This document shows positions 23,361 to 34,147 of a stretch of 64,000 bases of DNA, in pieces (position 1 is the stretch's first letter; each line of letters starts with the position of its first letter). The translations under genes were made by a program, and so were the position numbers. Origin of the DNA: Topomyia yanbarensis (taxonomy: Eukaryota; Arthropoda; Insecta; Diptera; Culicidae); the NCBI RefSeq assembly GCF_030247195.1, contig NC_080671.1:207724045-207788044 (forward strand). The letters run 5' to 3'. The notes under the pieces were generated by a model. It saw nothing but the letters and a program-made list of their open reading frames with translations. It was not told the DNA's origin and searched no databases.

Positions 23361-23926
23361 TGTTGACGTTTCACACTAGCACTGATCTCAACACAGCATA
23401 GCTGTATGATTGACAGATGAGACGAATGAGCGTGTCGTTCTCACTGGTTAATACATATGTGTATAAACTTAACGAAAGAAGTGAGAGACATTGAAGAGAG
23501 GAGAGATGGGGATAAAATGATGAGAGGAGAAATTAATGTTTCGAGAGAAGTCTCCAGCATATGTTTTTGTAACTTTCTGTGTATGTGGTATGAGTTTGAA
23601 AATTATCGTCATTCGTAATCAGCCTTCATAGCGATAGGATCGGTCACCGTCCGTAGTGACGTTTGAATATTTGTACTTAATTTGTAATATCGTGTAGTAA
23701 AGTATAGTTCGTAGTGAAATAAACGTGTAAGGTAATAAATGTAGTTTAGTGTCAGGAAATAAAGTGTTTGATGTGTAATGTGTTATGTGTGTACTACATA
23801 ATTTCCGAACTGGCACAGTGACGCTATCTGCGCAAAAGTAGTTCAACTAAAACTACAGATGGACACGGTAAAATCAGGTACGGACTAAAAACCACGGAGG
23901 AACGCTATTTGGCAAGGGTCACAACA
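23361..23926 (+). repeat. 5' LTR of BEL/Pao element
   Basis: 566 bp, TGTTGACGTTTC... to ...GGTCACAACA. It contains AATAAA-type words about 340-400 bp in, a plausible polyadenylation region. It differs from the 3' LTR at two positions only (near 23651 C/T and 23866 A/G). Confidence 0.95.
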
Positions 23927-23940
23927 TTGGTGCCGTGACC
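23927..23940 (+). promoter_or_regulatory. Primer-binding-site-like sequence
   Basis: TTGGTGCCGTGACC follows the last base of the 5' LTR immediately. LTR elements place the tRNA primer site here. TGG at or next to the start would pair with a tRNA CCA end. I cannot name the tRNA without a tRNA set. Confidence 0.7.
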
Positions 23941-24121
23941 AGAATAGTGTTCCAAGGAATCGACGCGGCGTCGGTAACACCATTTTGAGTCCGAGGACAA
24001 AGCAGATACCGCCATCGCGCGTAGTCGCCATCATTCTACTTGCGTACAGCCATTGCGACTCAGCAGTTCTGGATTCGTTTGACGTCGCCATTGGAGTTTT
24101 TCGGATTAGACCTGGGAAGCT

Positions 24122-24864
24122 AAAAGATACAAGGCCTATTGGATAGGCTCACAAGGTGAGTACCTGTCCAATAACTCCATCTAAGCTTTCATCGCTACCT
24201 GGTCGTTTTTTTCTACGTTTATTTCTTCGGTACATACTTCACTACGCACGGTGTTCATACGGTGGACGAAACACCTTGAACGGAGGGGACTTCCATTCTC
24301 TTTCTCGGAAAGCATTTTTGGCGTCGGAGGAAGTTTCCTGGATCAACAAAAGGACAATCGCTTGGTACGGGGATCGCTGTGCATGGCTTGGGAGGTTACG
24401 GAGGACGTCGCTGGTATACTCTGACAAGGTTGTTCTTCAGCAACGGGTTGGTAATTCGCCGGCGGCCATTTTGGAAGACGGAGTGTACATCCATCGTCAG
24501 AAGTGCTGAAATACGGTAGCGAAGCGCTACCACCTGTGGTTCTTCTACACATACACAACGGGAAGAAGGAACGAGTCGCAGTTATAAAGTCGAGTACAAG
24601 GCCTGTAGTGACAGGCTCCCAGGTGAGTACCTGTCCTACTCGACATATTGGTTTCGTTTTGTGCTGCGCTTGTGCATATTTACAGTTTTGCAAACAATAC
24701 TGTTGGCATCATTCGGATCATCGGGGCATCATACTGACGTCATTATTGAGGATCTGGAGAAAATTGGTAGCAGCTTTACGAGTTTTTTCGGAGAGTTTCT
24801 GAGAGATAAAAGATACAAGGCCTATTTGACAGGCTCACCAGGTGAGTACCTGTCCAAATCGATA
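24122..24864 (+). repeat. Leader repeat, three copies each with a splice-donor consensus
   Basis: In the BEL leader a unit of about 50 bp occurs at about 24122-24172, 24588-24645 and 24808-24864. It reads ACAAGGCCT...AGGCTC-C-AGGTGAGTACCTGTCC. Each copy has an AGGTGAGT donor-like core (GTGAGT at 24156, 24623 and 24842) and a GGCCTnn/AGGCT inner pairing. It lies between primer site and gag, where packaging and splicing signals usually sit. Confidence 0.75.
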
Positions 24865-24949
24865 TATCTCTCTTGGAAGGGTTCTCCGCTTGGTATATTT
24901 CTAGGAGACGATTGCTGATCCAAAACTCTCCAGCTTAACGGATCTGACT

Positions 24950-26713
24950 ATGGGTAAGAAGCTGAAACCCAAGATCCACGTTCGGGATAGCATCGTAGAT
25001 TTTCTACTGCGGACGGAGAAATTTCTCAACAGTAGCCAAGCAACCGACGAACTCCAAATACAGGTTCGTCTGGAGAAACTCGAGGCGAAGTGGGACGAGT
25101 TTGAGGAGGTTCAATGCGATATCGAGGGATCGGAGGAGCATGAAGAGAACACGGAGGCACATCGGCAAGTTCGGGCGAAATTCGAGGAGAAATAGTTTGA
25201 GGTAAGGGCAGGGTTGGTTGGCAAGTTACCACGGCAGACTCCAGCGCCGACACAAAACGGATCTAGTTCCGAACCGGCCGGTGTACACACTTATGTGCGA
25301 CTACCACAAATAAATCTACCGGAATTTGATGGTAGTTTCGAAAAATGGTTGCCTTTTCATGACACATTTCGAGCCTTGATCGACTCTTCACCAGAACTCA
25401 GTGGTATTCTAAAAATTCCACTATCTGCGGGCGTCTCTAAGGGGTGATGCGTTAAAGTTGGTCGATTCGTACCCAATGAGCGAGGCGAATTACAGGGTTG
25501 CTTGGAATGGTTTGGTTGCACGGTTCTCTAATGGATATCTTCTCAAGAAGCGGCATTTGAATGCGATGTTCGAGTTCCCGAAAATTTGGAAAGAGTCAGC
25601 AGCGGGGATTCATGACGTCATCGATTGTTTCGAACGTAACACCAAAATCTTGGATCAACTGGGTGAGAAGACTAGTGGCTGGGGAGCAATGCTTACTCAT
25701 CTATTGGTATCTAAGCTCGACGACGTCACACAAAAACATTGGGAGGAAAGCGTTTCTAATGAGGTCGAACCTTCGTTTACAATACTGGTGGATTTTCTCA
25801 AAAAACAAACACGGGTTTTAGATGCAGTTTCGGTGGACCAACAGATGACTACATCAAGTAGTCAAGCTGCATCAACTGGGTTCAAATCTCGTCCTGCAAA
25901 GGTTTCGGTCAACTCGGCGACCGGAAACAAGGGTCCAAGCTGCGCATCCTGTGGTGATCAGCATTCTATCGCTCAATGTACGGCATTCAGCGAACTTCCG
26001 GTGGATCAACGGCTACAGCTAACAAATTCGAAGCGTCTTTGCAGCAATTGTTTGGGGCGAAATCATATGGCGAGAGACTGTCCTTCCAAATTTCGGTGCA
26101 GAACTTGCTCTAAAAAGCACCATTCTCTTCTTCATCCTGGATTTCCTGGTTCTGGTACTGCTCCCACCTCCACTGCCTCTTCTTCAGCCACACAAAGCAT
26201 ACAAGCTACAGCTCCATCAACCTCTGGTGGTGCATCGAACTCCGGTGGTACAGTAACAAGTTCGGTTGCATCAATTTCCTCAAATATGGCTATGGGGCTT
26301 TCTGGAACACATGTATTTTTGTTAACGGCGGTGTTGAAAATAAAGGACAGCTGGGGTAGAACGCATCTCGCTAGGGGATTATTGGATTCCGGTTCTCAAG
26401 CGAATCTGATGTCGGAGAATTTGTCTCATCTACTCAAACTACCTAGACGAAATAAAAGAGTAGAAATCAGCGGTATTGGGTGCTCAAAGAAAAGTATAGC
26501 TCACGAAGTTTCTGCTGTTGTTTCGTCACGGGTTTTGGATTTTTCTTTGTCAATGGACTTTCTGGTTTTGAGGCAGGTAACAAGCGACCAGCCGTCAACT
26601 TCTTTACCATTGGCTGATTGGAAACCACCAAACGGCATGGAGCTAGCCGATCCGGAATTCTTCGTCTCTGGTCCGATCGATTTGGTGCTTGAGTTTGCAA
26701 ACTCGAAGCTCCT
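24950..26713 (+). pseudogene. BEL/Pao gag-protease region, disrupted
   Basis: Opens with MGKKLKPKIHVRDSIVDF at 24950. A TAG stop at 25193-25195 and a frameshift near 25420 (in an A5 run) break the first part. The conserved gag core (LPEFDGSFEKWLPFHDTF, then VDSYPMSEANYRVAWN) spans about 25300-25830. Two Cys/His knuckles follow: CSNCLGRNHMARDC (about 26040-26080) and CRTCSKKHHSLLH. A serine/threonine linker leads to the protease-type motif LLDSGSQANLMSENL (about 26370-26420). Gag would build the particle and the protease mature it. A frameshift near 26710 separates this from pol. Confidence 0.9.
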
Positions 26714-29700
26714 TTGCCGATGTTCGTCAACACGGTATTTGGTTGGGTAGCTGCAGGCGAGTCGGAGTGGTCTACAAGAAAAGCTACTGTTAGTTGTCAC
26801 GTAGCGATAGCTGAACCGCTGGATAAGATCATCGAGAAATTCTGGGCAATTGAGGAGATGTCAGAGAAGCCACTTCGGTCACAGGAAGAGAAGGACTGCG
26901 AACAACACTTTCAAAGCACGTTCACCCGTGACGAACCGGGACGCTATATAGTACAGTACCCAAAACGGAATGGGTTCCACGACAAAATCGGCGATTCGAA
27001 GGGTGCGGCCTTACGACGATTTCAGCAGCTAGAAAGGCGTTTGGAAAGGGATTCAGATTTACGTGACCATTACAACGAATTCCTACAAGAATACCTTGCA
27101 ATGGGGCATATGCAACTGATCGGAGAAATGGAGGATACACTGGATGAAGGGCGCACTACTTACTGTTTGCCCCATCATCCTGTGTTTAGAGTCTAGCTCA
27201 ACGACCAAGGTACGGGTAGTGTTCGATGGATCAGCGAAAACCACCACAAATCACTCGCTCAACGACACTCTACTTACGGGTCCAGTAATTCAGGACGATC
27301 TGCTGGACATCATGATCCGTTTTCGCAAGCACGCCGTCGCGTTAGTTGCAGATGTGGCCAAAATGTATAGGCAGGTACGCATTCACCCGGAGGACGCGTC
27401 GCTTCAACGGATCCTGTGGCGCTTCGATCAGGCTGAACCGATCAAGGTGTACGAGCTACAGACGGTCACTTACGGTTTAGCACCTTCATCTTTCCTTGCC
27501 ACTCGCGTACTAAAACAGCTTGCCATAGACGCCGGTGACAAATACGAGTACGCTGGTCCTGTTGTAAAGAAAGATTTTTATATGGACGATTTTCTTTCCG
27601 GAGCGGAATCGATTTCGAAGGCGAAACGATTGCGAACCGAAGTTCAATCCCTTATGGCTGAAGGCGGATTCGACTTGCGGAAGTGGAGCTCTAATCAACC
27701 GGAAGCTTTAGCAGACTTACCCTCCACAGCTCTAGAGGAGCCATCCACGCTACATTTCGATGCAGAAACAAAAGTGAAGACGCTTGGAGTAGTGTGAAAG
27801 ACAGGAACGGACCAACTGTGTGTTGAGATACGAGCAACGGAATATGACGATCAATGGACAAAAAGGAAGATATTTTCGGAAATTGCGCAATTGTACGACC
27901 CGCTTGGTATCGTGTCACCTGTGATTGCTTGGGCAAAAATTCGGATGCAACGCCTCTGGTTGGTTAACGTCGACTGGGATGATCCGATTCCCCGCGAGAT
28001 CGAATCTAAATGGAATGATTTCCATTCACAGCTGCCCCTACTAAGGCAATACAAAGTTCCCCGTTATATATTTTCATCGGAAGCTACAACGGTTCAGTTC
28101 CATGTTTTCTGCGACGCATCTGAAGTAGGCTACGGAGCATGTATTTACGCTCGCTCAGCCAGCAAGGAAGGTAAAGCTCAAATCCAGCTCATTGCGGCAA
28201 AATCAAGAGTCGCTCCAATCAAACGTCTTAGTTTACCGCGCCTTGAGCTGTGTGCTGCATTATTGGGTGCCAAACTCTATACTAGAGTATCCGTAGCGCT
28301 GGGGATGGAGGGAAATCCTTGCTGGTTCTGGTCGGACTCGACGGTCACGTAGCACTGGATCACAGCACCACCAAACACTTGGCAAACGTTTGTGGGCAAT
28401 CGCACATCGGAAATCCAGCTGCTGACATACGGACACCCTTGGAATCACGTAAAGGGTACGGATAATCCGGCGGATCACGTTTCGCGTGGTATGCTGCCGG
28501 CAGATTTCATCGTCGACATTCTTTGGAGGAGTTGTCCCGGATGGCTAGCAGACGAAGTGGATAAATGGCCAAAGCATGTACACCCGCTTCTTCCAAACGA
28601 GGACATCCTGGAACGAAAGAAAACGGTTTTAGTGGTTCAGTCAACGTCGCAGGTAAACCCGTTATTTGAGCGCTATTCTTCATTCGGGCGTCTAGTTCAA
28701 ATCACTTACCTTCGTCGATTCATTACACGCTGCCGCTCTAAACATCATGCATATGAAGCTCTTCCCAACAAGCACCTCCTTTCTCGTATAATTGCAGCGC
28801 ATTTCCACTCGCAATGTTTTCATTCTGGCCCCCGAATGACCCTGGCAACAATGCGTCGAGAATTCTGGCCGGTTCGCGGAAAAGCTCTTGCCAATTATGT
28901 GTGTCGCAAATGTACAATTTGTTTTCGCCACAACCCTGTCCCTGTAGCCCAACCTCAAGTACAGCTTCCCAAGGCACGCATTGTCCCTAGTCGACCATTC
29001 TCAATCACCGGTGTCGACTACTGTGGCCCTATATACTTAAAACCTGTTCATCGACGAGCGGCCCCCCAAAAGGTTTTCATTGCTGTGTTTGTTTGCTTCG
29101 CTACCAAAGCCACTCACCTGGAACTCGTGTGCGATTTGTCAACGGACGCATTCATTGCCGCACTTAGACGCTTTATTGCCCGGCGCGGCTTGCCAACGGA
29201 AATCCATTCTGATAATGGTACAAACTTTAAGGGAGCAAAAACCACTCACGGAAATGCACCGCATATTTAGCATCAAACACAACAAGGAAAAAATAATCAA
29301 TGAATGCAGCAGCAAAGGAATCACTTGGCGGTTCATTCCACCTCGAGCACCAAATTTCGGCGGCCTTTGGGAAGCAGCTGTTAAGACAGCAAAGTCCTCT
29401 CTGGTAAAAACAATCGGCTGCCGAAAACTATCATACGAGGACATGGTCACTGTTCTCTACCAGATCGAGGCAAACATGAACACTCGCCCACTAACGCCAC
29501 TATCCGATGACCCGACCGAATTAGACGCACTGACACCCGGCCATTTCCTGACTGGCGGTCCACTTTTAACCCTTCCGGACCCTTAGTACACTGAAATTCC
29601 AACAAACCGATTGCGGCACTATCAACAGTTGCAACAACTGATTCAACATCACTGGCAACGTTGGCGAAAGGAGTATCTCACCGAGCTTAATCAACAGTGG

Positions 29701-29973
29701 CAGAAATCCAGTTCTCCGGTGGACATTCGCGTAGGCCAAATTGTATTGCTGCAGGAGGATGGGAAACCTTCCGTCGCTTGGCCACTAGCAAGGATCGAAG
29801 CAGTTCAACACGGCGATGATGACATCATTCGTGTTGCAACCATCAAAACAAGAAGTGGAACATACATACGACCGATTCGCAGATTGTTCCCACTTCCTTT
29901 CGACCAGCAATTGGCGGAGCAGCAACAGCAACGAGCAGCAACTGAAAGTGAAGAAAAGTTGTTAGAAAATTAA
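26714..29973 (+). pseudogene. BEL/Pao pol: reverse transcriptase, RNase H, integrase; disrupted
   Basis: Starts with FVNTVFGWVAAGE. Reverse transcriptase spans about 27200-27700 with VRVVFDGSA, VADVAKMYRQV and the catalytic FYMDDFLSG. RNase H follows (VFCDASEVGYGACIY; LPRLELCAALLG; WFWSDSTVT). Integrase has an H-H-C-C head (HFHSQCFHSGPR...CRKCTICF, about 28800-28930), D in GVDYCGP, D in HSDNGTNF and E in GGLWEAAVK. The C-terminal VGQIVLL...GTYIRPIRRLFPLP is typical of Pao/BEL integrases. Lesions: frameshift near 27190, TGA 27795-27797, TAG 28350-28352 inside RNase H, frameshift near 29240 in an A5 run, and TAG 29584-29586. Catalytic residues themselves are kept, consistent with recent loss. 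Confidence 0.92.
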
Positions 29974-30043
29974 TCATACTTACCTGTTTTTTCGATGATC
30001 CAATATATGTAAATTAGACTTAGCTATTTTAGGTGGCCGGTAA

Positions 30044-30609
30044 TGTTGACGTTTCACACTAGCACTGATCTCAACACAGCATAGCTGTATGATTGACAGA
30101 TGAGACGAATGAGCGTGTCGTTCTCACTGGTTAATACATATGTGTATAAACTTAACGAAAGAAGTGAGAGACATTGAAGAGAGGAGAGATGGGGATAAAA
30201 TGATGAGAGGAGAAATTAATGTTTCGAGAGAAGTCTCCAGCATATGTTTTTGTAACTTTCTGTGTATGTGGTATGAGTTTGAAAATTATCGTCATTCGTA
30301 ATCAGCCTTCATAGCGATAGGATCGGTCACCGTCTGTAGTGACGTTTGAATATTTGTACTTAATTTGTAATATCGTGTAGTAAAGTATAGTTCGTAGTGA
30401 AATAAACGTGTAAGGTAATAAATGTAGTTTAGTGTCAGGAAATAAAGTGTTTGATGTGTAATGTGTTATGTGTGTACTACATAATTTCCGAACTGGCACA
30501 GTGACGCTATCTGCGCAAAAGTAGTTCAACTAAAACTACAGATGGACGCGGTAAAATCAGGTACGGACTAAAAACCACGGAGGAACGCTATTTGGCAAGG
30601 GTCACAACA
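30044..30609 (+). repeat. 3' LTR of BEL/Pao element
   Basis: 566 bp, the partner of 23361-23926. A short purine-rich stretch with AGGTGGCCGG just before it is the likely plus-strand priming region. The TSD ATAAG follows at 30610-30614. Confidence 0.95.
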
Positions 30610-30630
30610 ATAAGTAAAACCTTAACCTAC

Positions 30631-31362
30631 TCGTGTGCCATCGAATGTGCGTCGTCATCAGGTACTTGTCCGCAAACTCTTTATTACAATATGGACATCG
30701 GTTCCGAATGGGTAATGAACGATCCTTCTTTAGCGGCAAACCATCAGATCCCTTTTCTCTCTTCGAACTATTTTGTTTCATCTTGCGATCCGGATCCATA
30801 AATCGACGAAAATGCTCTGCAAATCACCCATTTCAACTTTTTCCTCTCCCAACCCCCTAATAACGTAAATCTTCCCGTTCTCTCCCTTGATGCGCATTTC
30901 GGTTTTTGGCTCCAAAGGAAAATGTTTAATTCATCAGCATCTTCCACTGCGTTTTAGATATCTGATCGCTCATCGTCCGCGTCCTCGTGTACTAACTCTG
31001 GATCCACTTTGATGTCAACTTCTTCCGCGCTAGGCCGAATCTGAAAGCAGCTTTCGGAAATAATTAGCTGGTGTATGAGGGTTCGGCGGCGTTTGTAACA
31101 TGTAATGTAGGTAGATTGCACTAGCGAGGCAATGAAGAAATTTGGCATCGTCAGGGTACACCTGATTTGTTCCTATCGTTCTTCCGTAACGGCAAGCACG
31201 CGCCGAAAGAGTGCTCTACATAGGCCAGCGCAGAAACCACACCTGTCGAAGCTGTGGGAGGAATGTGGCCACTTAACTGTAAATGTGAGAAAGTACATAA
31301 ACAAGTGAGCGAGAAATGCAACTAAAATCCTTACCGTGTTCATCGCCGTTTTGTATGTCCAT
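30631..31362 (-). pseudogene. ZAD-C2H2 zinc-finger gene remnant, 5' exons
   Basis: Minus strand. A possible first coding exon (31362-31335, MDIQNGDEH) ends at a GTAAGG donor; a 58-bp intron follows (acceptor TTACAG). Exon 2 opens into a ZAD-like region: CGFC, EQIRCTLT after an in-frame TAG, CYKRRRTLIHQLI, SESCFQ, then the acidic VDIKVDPELVHEDADDE. Further frames give a linker (EPKTEMRIKGENGKIYVI) and a finger NRCPYCNKEFADKYLMTTHI-RWHT, ending at a GTAGGT donor (30630-30625). ZAD domains dimerise; C2H2 fingers bind DNA. The stop in the ZAD and frame changes between blocks make this a probable pseudogene. The next exon is at 23311, on the other side of the BEL insertion. Confidence 0.78.
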
Positions 31363-32389
31363 CAATACAAGAGGATTAAATATTTTTCAAATTCCCGTTC
31401 TAATCATTTTTGTCCAATTGAAGTCTGCCTAAACTTTTTTGGGGTAGACCTTGTCGCTGTAGAGTTCTATGCAATTCCTTTCACACACACTAATTGGGGT
31501 TTTGTTTGGATAAGTCTATACCGGTTGGTCAGGTACCATCATAAAAAAAAATCCGACCGAAAAGCTATTTTCGATTTGTTTTCCTCCACCTGTGGCTGGT
31601 GGAAGAAAACAAATCGTTGAACACACAAATGCAGTTATAGATTGCCAAGTACTCTATATAATCATATAAGAACAGCATGCTTTGATCGAACAGGGCTTCC
31701 AAATTAATTTTTCTTCTACAATTCGACCTGTCAACACGAAGGGTAGACAAATTTGATTGCGTGGTGAGTCATAAAATGATTACCCTTTTGTATGGGACCT
31801 TGGCGTATTTAATTTGTATTTGATCACACTGCATAATCACGAACAAAGGAGTGCGATATAGTTGCTTCGACCATTCATAAAAATAAAACAAATTTTCTGG
31901 AAAATCATTTGGCATCCCTGCGCTAACACAAATATTTCATGTGTTTGCACTCTTAAAAATTCATGAAGTTCAAACAGCACAAATTTTTTTTCGCATGGCG
32001 ATTTGTTTGACGTATACGCCGGTTTGAGTATATTTGACAAACAGTGTACTGATCCATCAAACGAAAATCATTGAATTTTCGAAAATGCTTCAATATAATG
32101 TAAATTTGATAAAATATTAAAAGTTCAGAAACAAAAATAGTTCAGCAGTTACCATTACGATCTACAAATGAGAAAAAAATTATAAAATGTTATAAAATCA
32201 AAGAATATAAATAAACTTTTAAAGATGTTATGTTCGACAAATTTTCTTACGATCTTTATGTGATGTTATAATTTAGAATCACAAGAACCATCAACTTCGA
32301 AGGTTGGTCGTCAAATGGTGAGTACTTCCCAGTGTTCACAAGCTCCTATCTCATGTTTCCCAGTGCGTCTATTGATCACATTTAATCAG
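31363..32389. other. Non-coding; one short hairpin
   Basis: No gene recognised. A hairpin lies at 31575-31617: CGATTTGTTTTCCTCCACC pairs with GGTGGAAGAAAACAAATCG (one mismatch) across a 7-nt loop. At about 32033-32052 there is a lone end of the TTTGACAAACAGTGTACTG family. Confidence 0.45.
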
Positions 32390-32785
32390 TAGGCCGGCAT
32401 TGACTGGGTACTACCGTCTTCTGCAGTAACAGCGAAATAAGAAGGTGCGAGCGGGCATGGGAGCTATAACCCTACCGTAGACAGAACTGAATACGTGAGG
32501 TGGCAAAGAAACCCCACACGGCTGTCCTTCGACGAGACAAGTTGGGTCAATCCCAACAAGCCGTCCAGAAAACAGCACGTAACGAAGAATCAAAAAGAAA
32601 AGGCAGATCGGAACAATCTATAAAGAGAAAGAAAAAGGATTACGATTGGAAACTTGGCACATCAAACTCCAAGTCACTTTGCTTCCCTGGTGTTACGCAA
32701 CATGCGAACGCGCCTCCGTTATCAATTTGCGCTCAACGAGATCAGCCGCCGCATGTTCAAGCGGGACATGGGTAACTGACAAGTC
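32390..32785 (+). repeat. Possible 5' fragment of a non-LTR element (endonuclease start)
   Basis: The frame at 32500-32775 contains basic KRKKKDYDWKLGT followed by KSLCFPG. This resembles the opening of retroelement endonucleases (KLGTWN--SL-FPG), but the key W and N are replaced by S residues and the frame ends soon after. It is truncated where the MITE array starts. Weak evidence. Confidence 0.3.
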
Positions 32786-32797
32786 GGTGGTAAACAC

Positions 32798-33064
32798 CTA
32801 AGAGAAGAGGAGACAATCGCGTAGCTAATTTGATCCAGTCCTAACCTCAATATTGAACCAGCTTCTGATTGGTCATTTTGCCAGTCATGAGCGTTCATTA
32901 TATTTACAATCGGGATGGGAAACAGTGCTGCTGAATCTATTCTGGCTATTTTGAATACACATCAACATTTCGTGCAACGATTAACGCTTGTTGTATTCAG
33001 ATTTACGGCAGGGCCAAGTCGAGAAAATTAAGAAGAGCAAGAAGCCTGTTGTCTCTTCTCTTAG
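32798..33064 (-). mobile_element. MITE A of the GTAAACAC tandem array (267 bp, reverse orientation)
   Basis: Ends CTAAGAGAAGAGGAGACAAT and ATTGTC-type complement (TTGTCTCTTCTCTTAG) mark it as a shorter, reversed copy of B and C. It lacks about 180 bp of the centre. It is flanked by GTAAACAC at 32790-32797 and 33065-33072. Confidence 0.88.
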
Positions 33065-33072
33065 GTAAACAC

Positions 33073-34139
33073 CTAAGAGAAGAGACGACAACAGGCTTCT
33101 TGCTCTTCTTAATTTTCTCGACTTGGCCCTGCCGTAAATCTGAAGACAACAAGCGTTAATCGTTGCCAGATTCCCTTTGAATGCTTCTTACAAGTGCCGA
33201 AAATAATTGTACCTAAAAGATCGCACCTCTGCCAAGAATTTACAATGCTAGCTGCATTTAAAAATTTAATTAAATATTTATTCATGTCTCTCTTAACAAT
33301 ACACGTAACTATATCGTCATTCAGGTCTTTTATTCAATTTGCACGAAATGTTGATGTGTATGAAAAATAGCCAGAATAGATTCAGCAGCACTGTTTCCCA
33401 TCCCGATTGTAAATATACTGAACGCTCATGACTGGCAAAATGACCAATCAGAAGCTGGTTCAATATTGAGGTTAGGACTGGATCAAATTAGCTACGCGAT
33501 TGTCTTCTCTTCTCTTACACGCTCATTAAAAATAACTCAAAAGTGAGTAGCCAGCCACTCAATTTCATAAAAAGTGCACGTAGTCAAAAGATGAGTTCTT
33601 CTATTTTACTAAGTTTTGAGTTCGTGATAAAGATGTCAAATTTGAGTACTTTTTACTCAAAGTCCAAATACGGAAAATAACCATTTAGTATATCTAATAA
33701 CATTAACAAATAAACTTATCATTGTTTAAAACTTCACTAACCTGAATCTTATGGTGTTATGGCGATGCCCAAAGATCTATTTCTAGATCTTTTCTCGCTG
33801 TGAACCGGAACCGCTTCTACGGGCAGGAGCAACCAAAAAATTGAAGGAATGTTATTTCAAAACATCAGCAAACTTGTCGAAACTTACCTTTCAGATTCTG
33901 ATTGTGTCCTCCCCGATTCTTGCACTGCTAGATCGGTTTTTTTAACATTGCGTAGTTGGCGTTCCACCATATGAACTTTAACAAAGTTTTTTTTCACCCA
34001 ACAGATTGAAAATTTAGTTGTTACTCAAGAGTGGAGTTAGTTCAACTCAAATCGAAACTCATATTTTGACAGATCGCCCCGGTTTTTGAAATTGAGTATT
34101 AGCAACTCAAATTTTGAGTAGTTTTAAATGAGCGTGTAG
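33073..34139 (+). mobile_element. MITE B of the tandem array (446 bp plus nested element)
   Basis: Starts CTAAGAGAAGAGACGACAAC and ends CTTCTCTTCTCTTAG. Without the nested element E (33518-34136 plus its TA) it is 446 bp, close to C at 448 bp. Flanked by GTAAACAC at 33065-33072 and 34140-34147. An 8-bp TSD and no coding capacity suggest a hAT-like non-autonomous element. Confidence 0.88.
33518..34136. mobile_element. 619-bp TA-target MITE nested in B (Tc1/mariner-like)
   Basis: Inverted ends CACGCTCATTAAAAATAACT and the complement of AGTAGTTTTAAATGAGCGTG. It sits between two TA dinucleotides (33516-33517, 34137-34138) that derive from the terminal CTTAG of MITE B. The inside is full of ACTCAA/TTGAGT words. 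A TA TSD is typical of Tc1/mariner elements. No transposase. Confidence 0.85.
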
Positions 34140-34147
34140 GTAAACAC

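Larger units (their letters stand above)
23361..30609 (+). mobile_element. BEL/Pao LTR retrotransposon (7249 bp), recent but coding-defective
   Basis: Two 566-bp LTRs (TG...CA), a 5-bp TSD ATAAG, a primer-binding-type sequence directly after the 5' LTR, and internal gag, protease, reverse transcriptase, RNase H and integrase regions in that order identify a BEL/Pao element. The LTRs differ at 2 of 566 positions by eye, so insertion is recent. The interior nevertheless carries at least four nonsense codons and four frameshifts. It lies antisense in a short intron of the zinc-finger remnant on the minus strand. The order of pol domains, with integrase last, fits BEL as well as gypsy; the gag and protease style decide for BEL. 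Confidence 0.95.
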
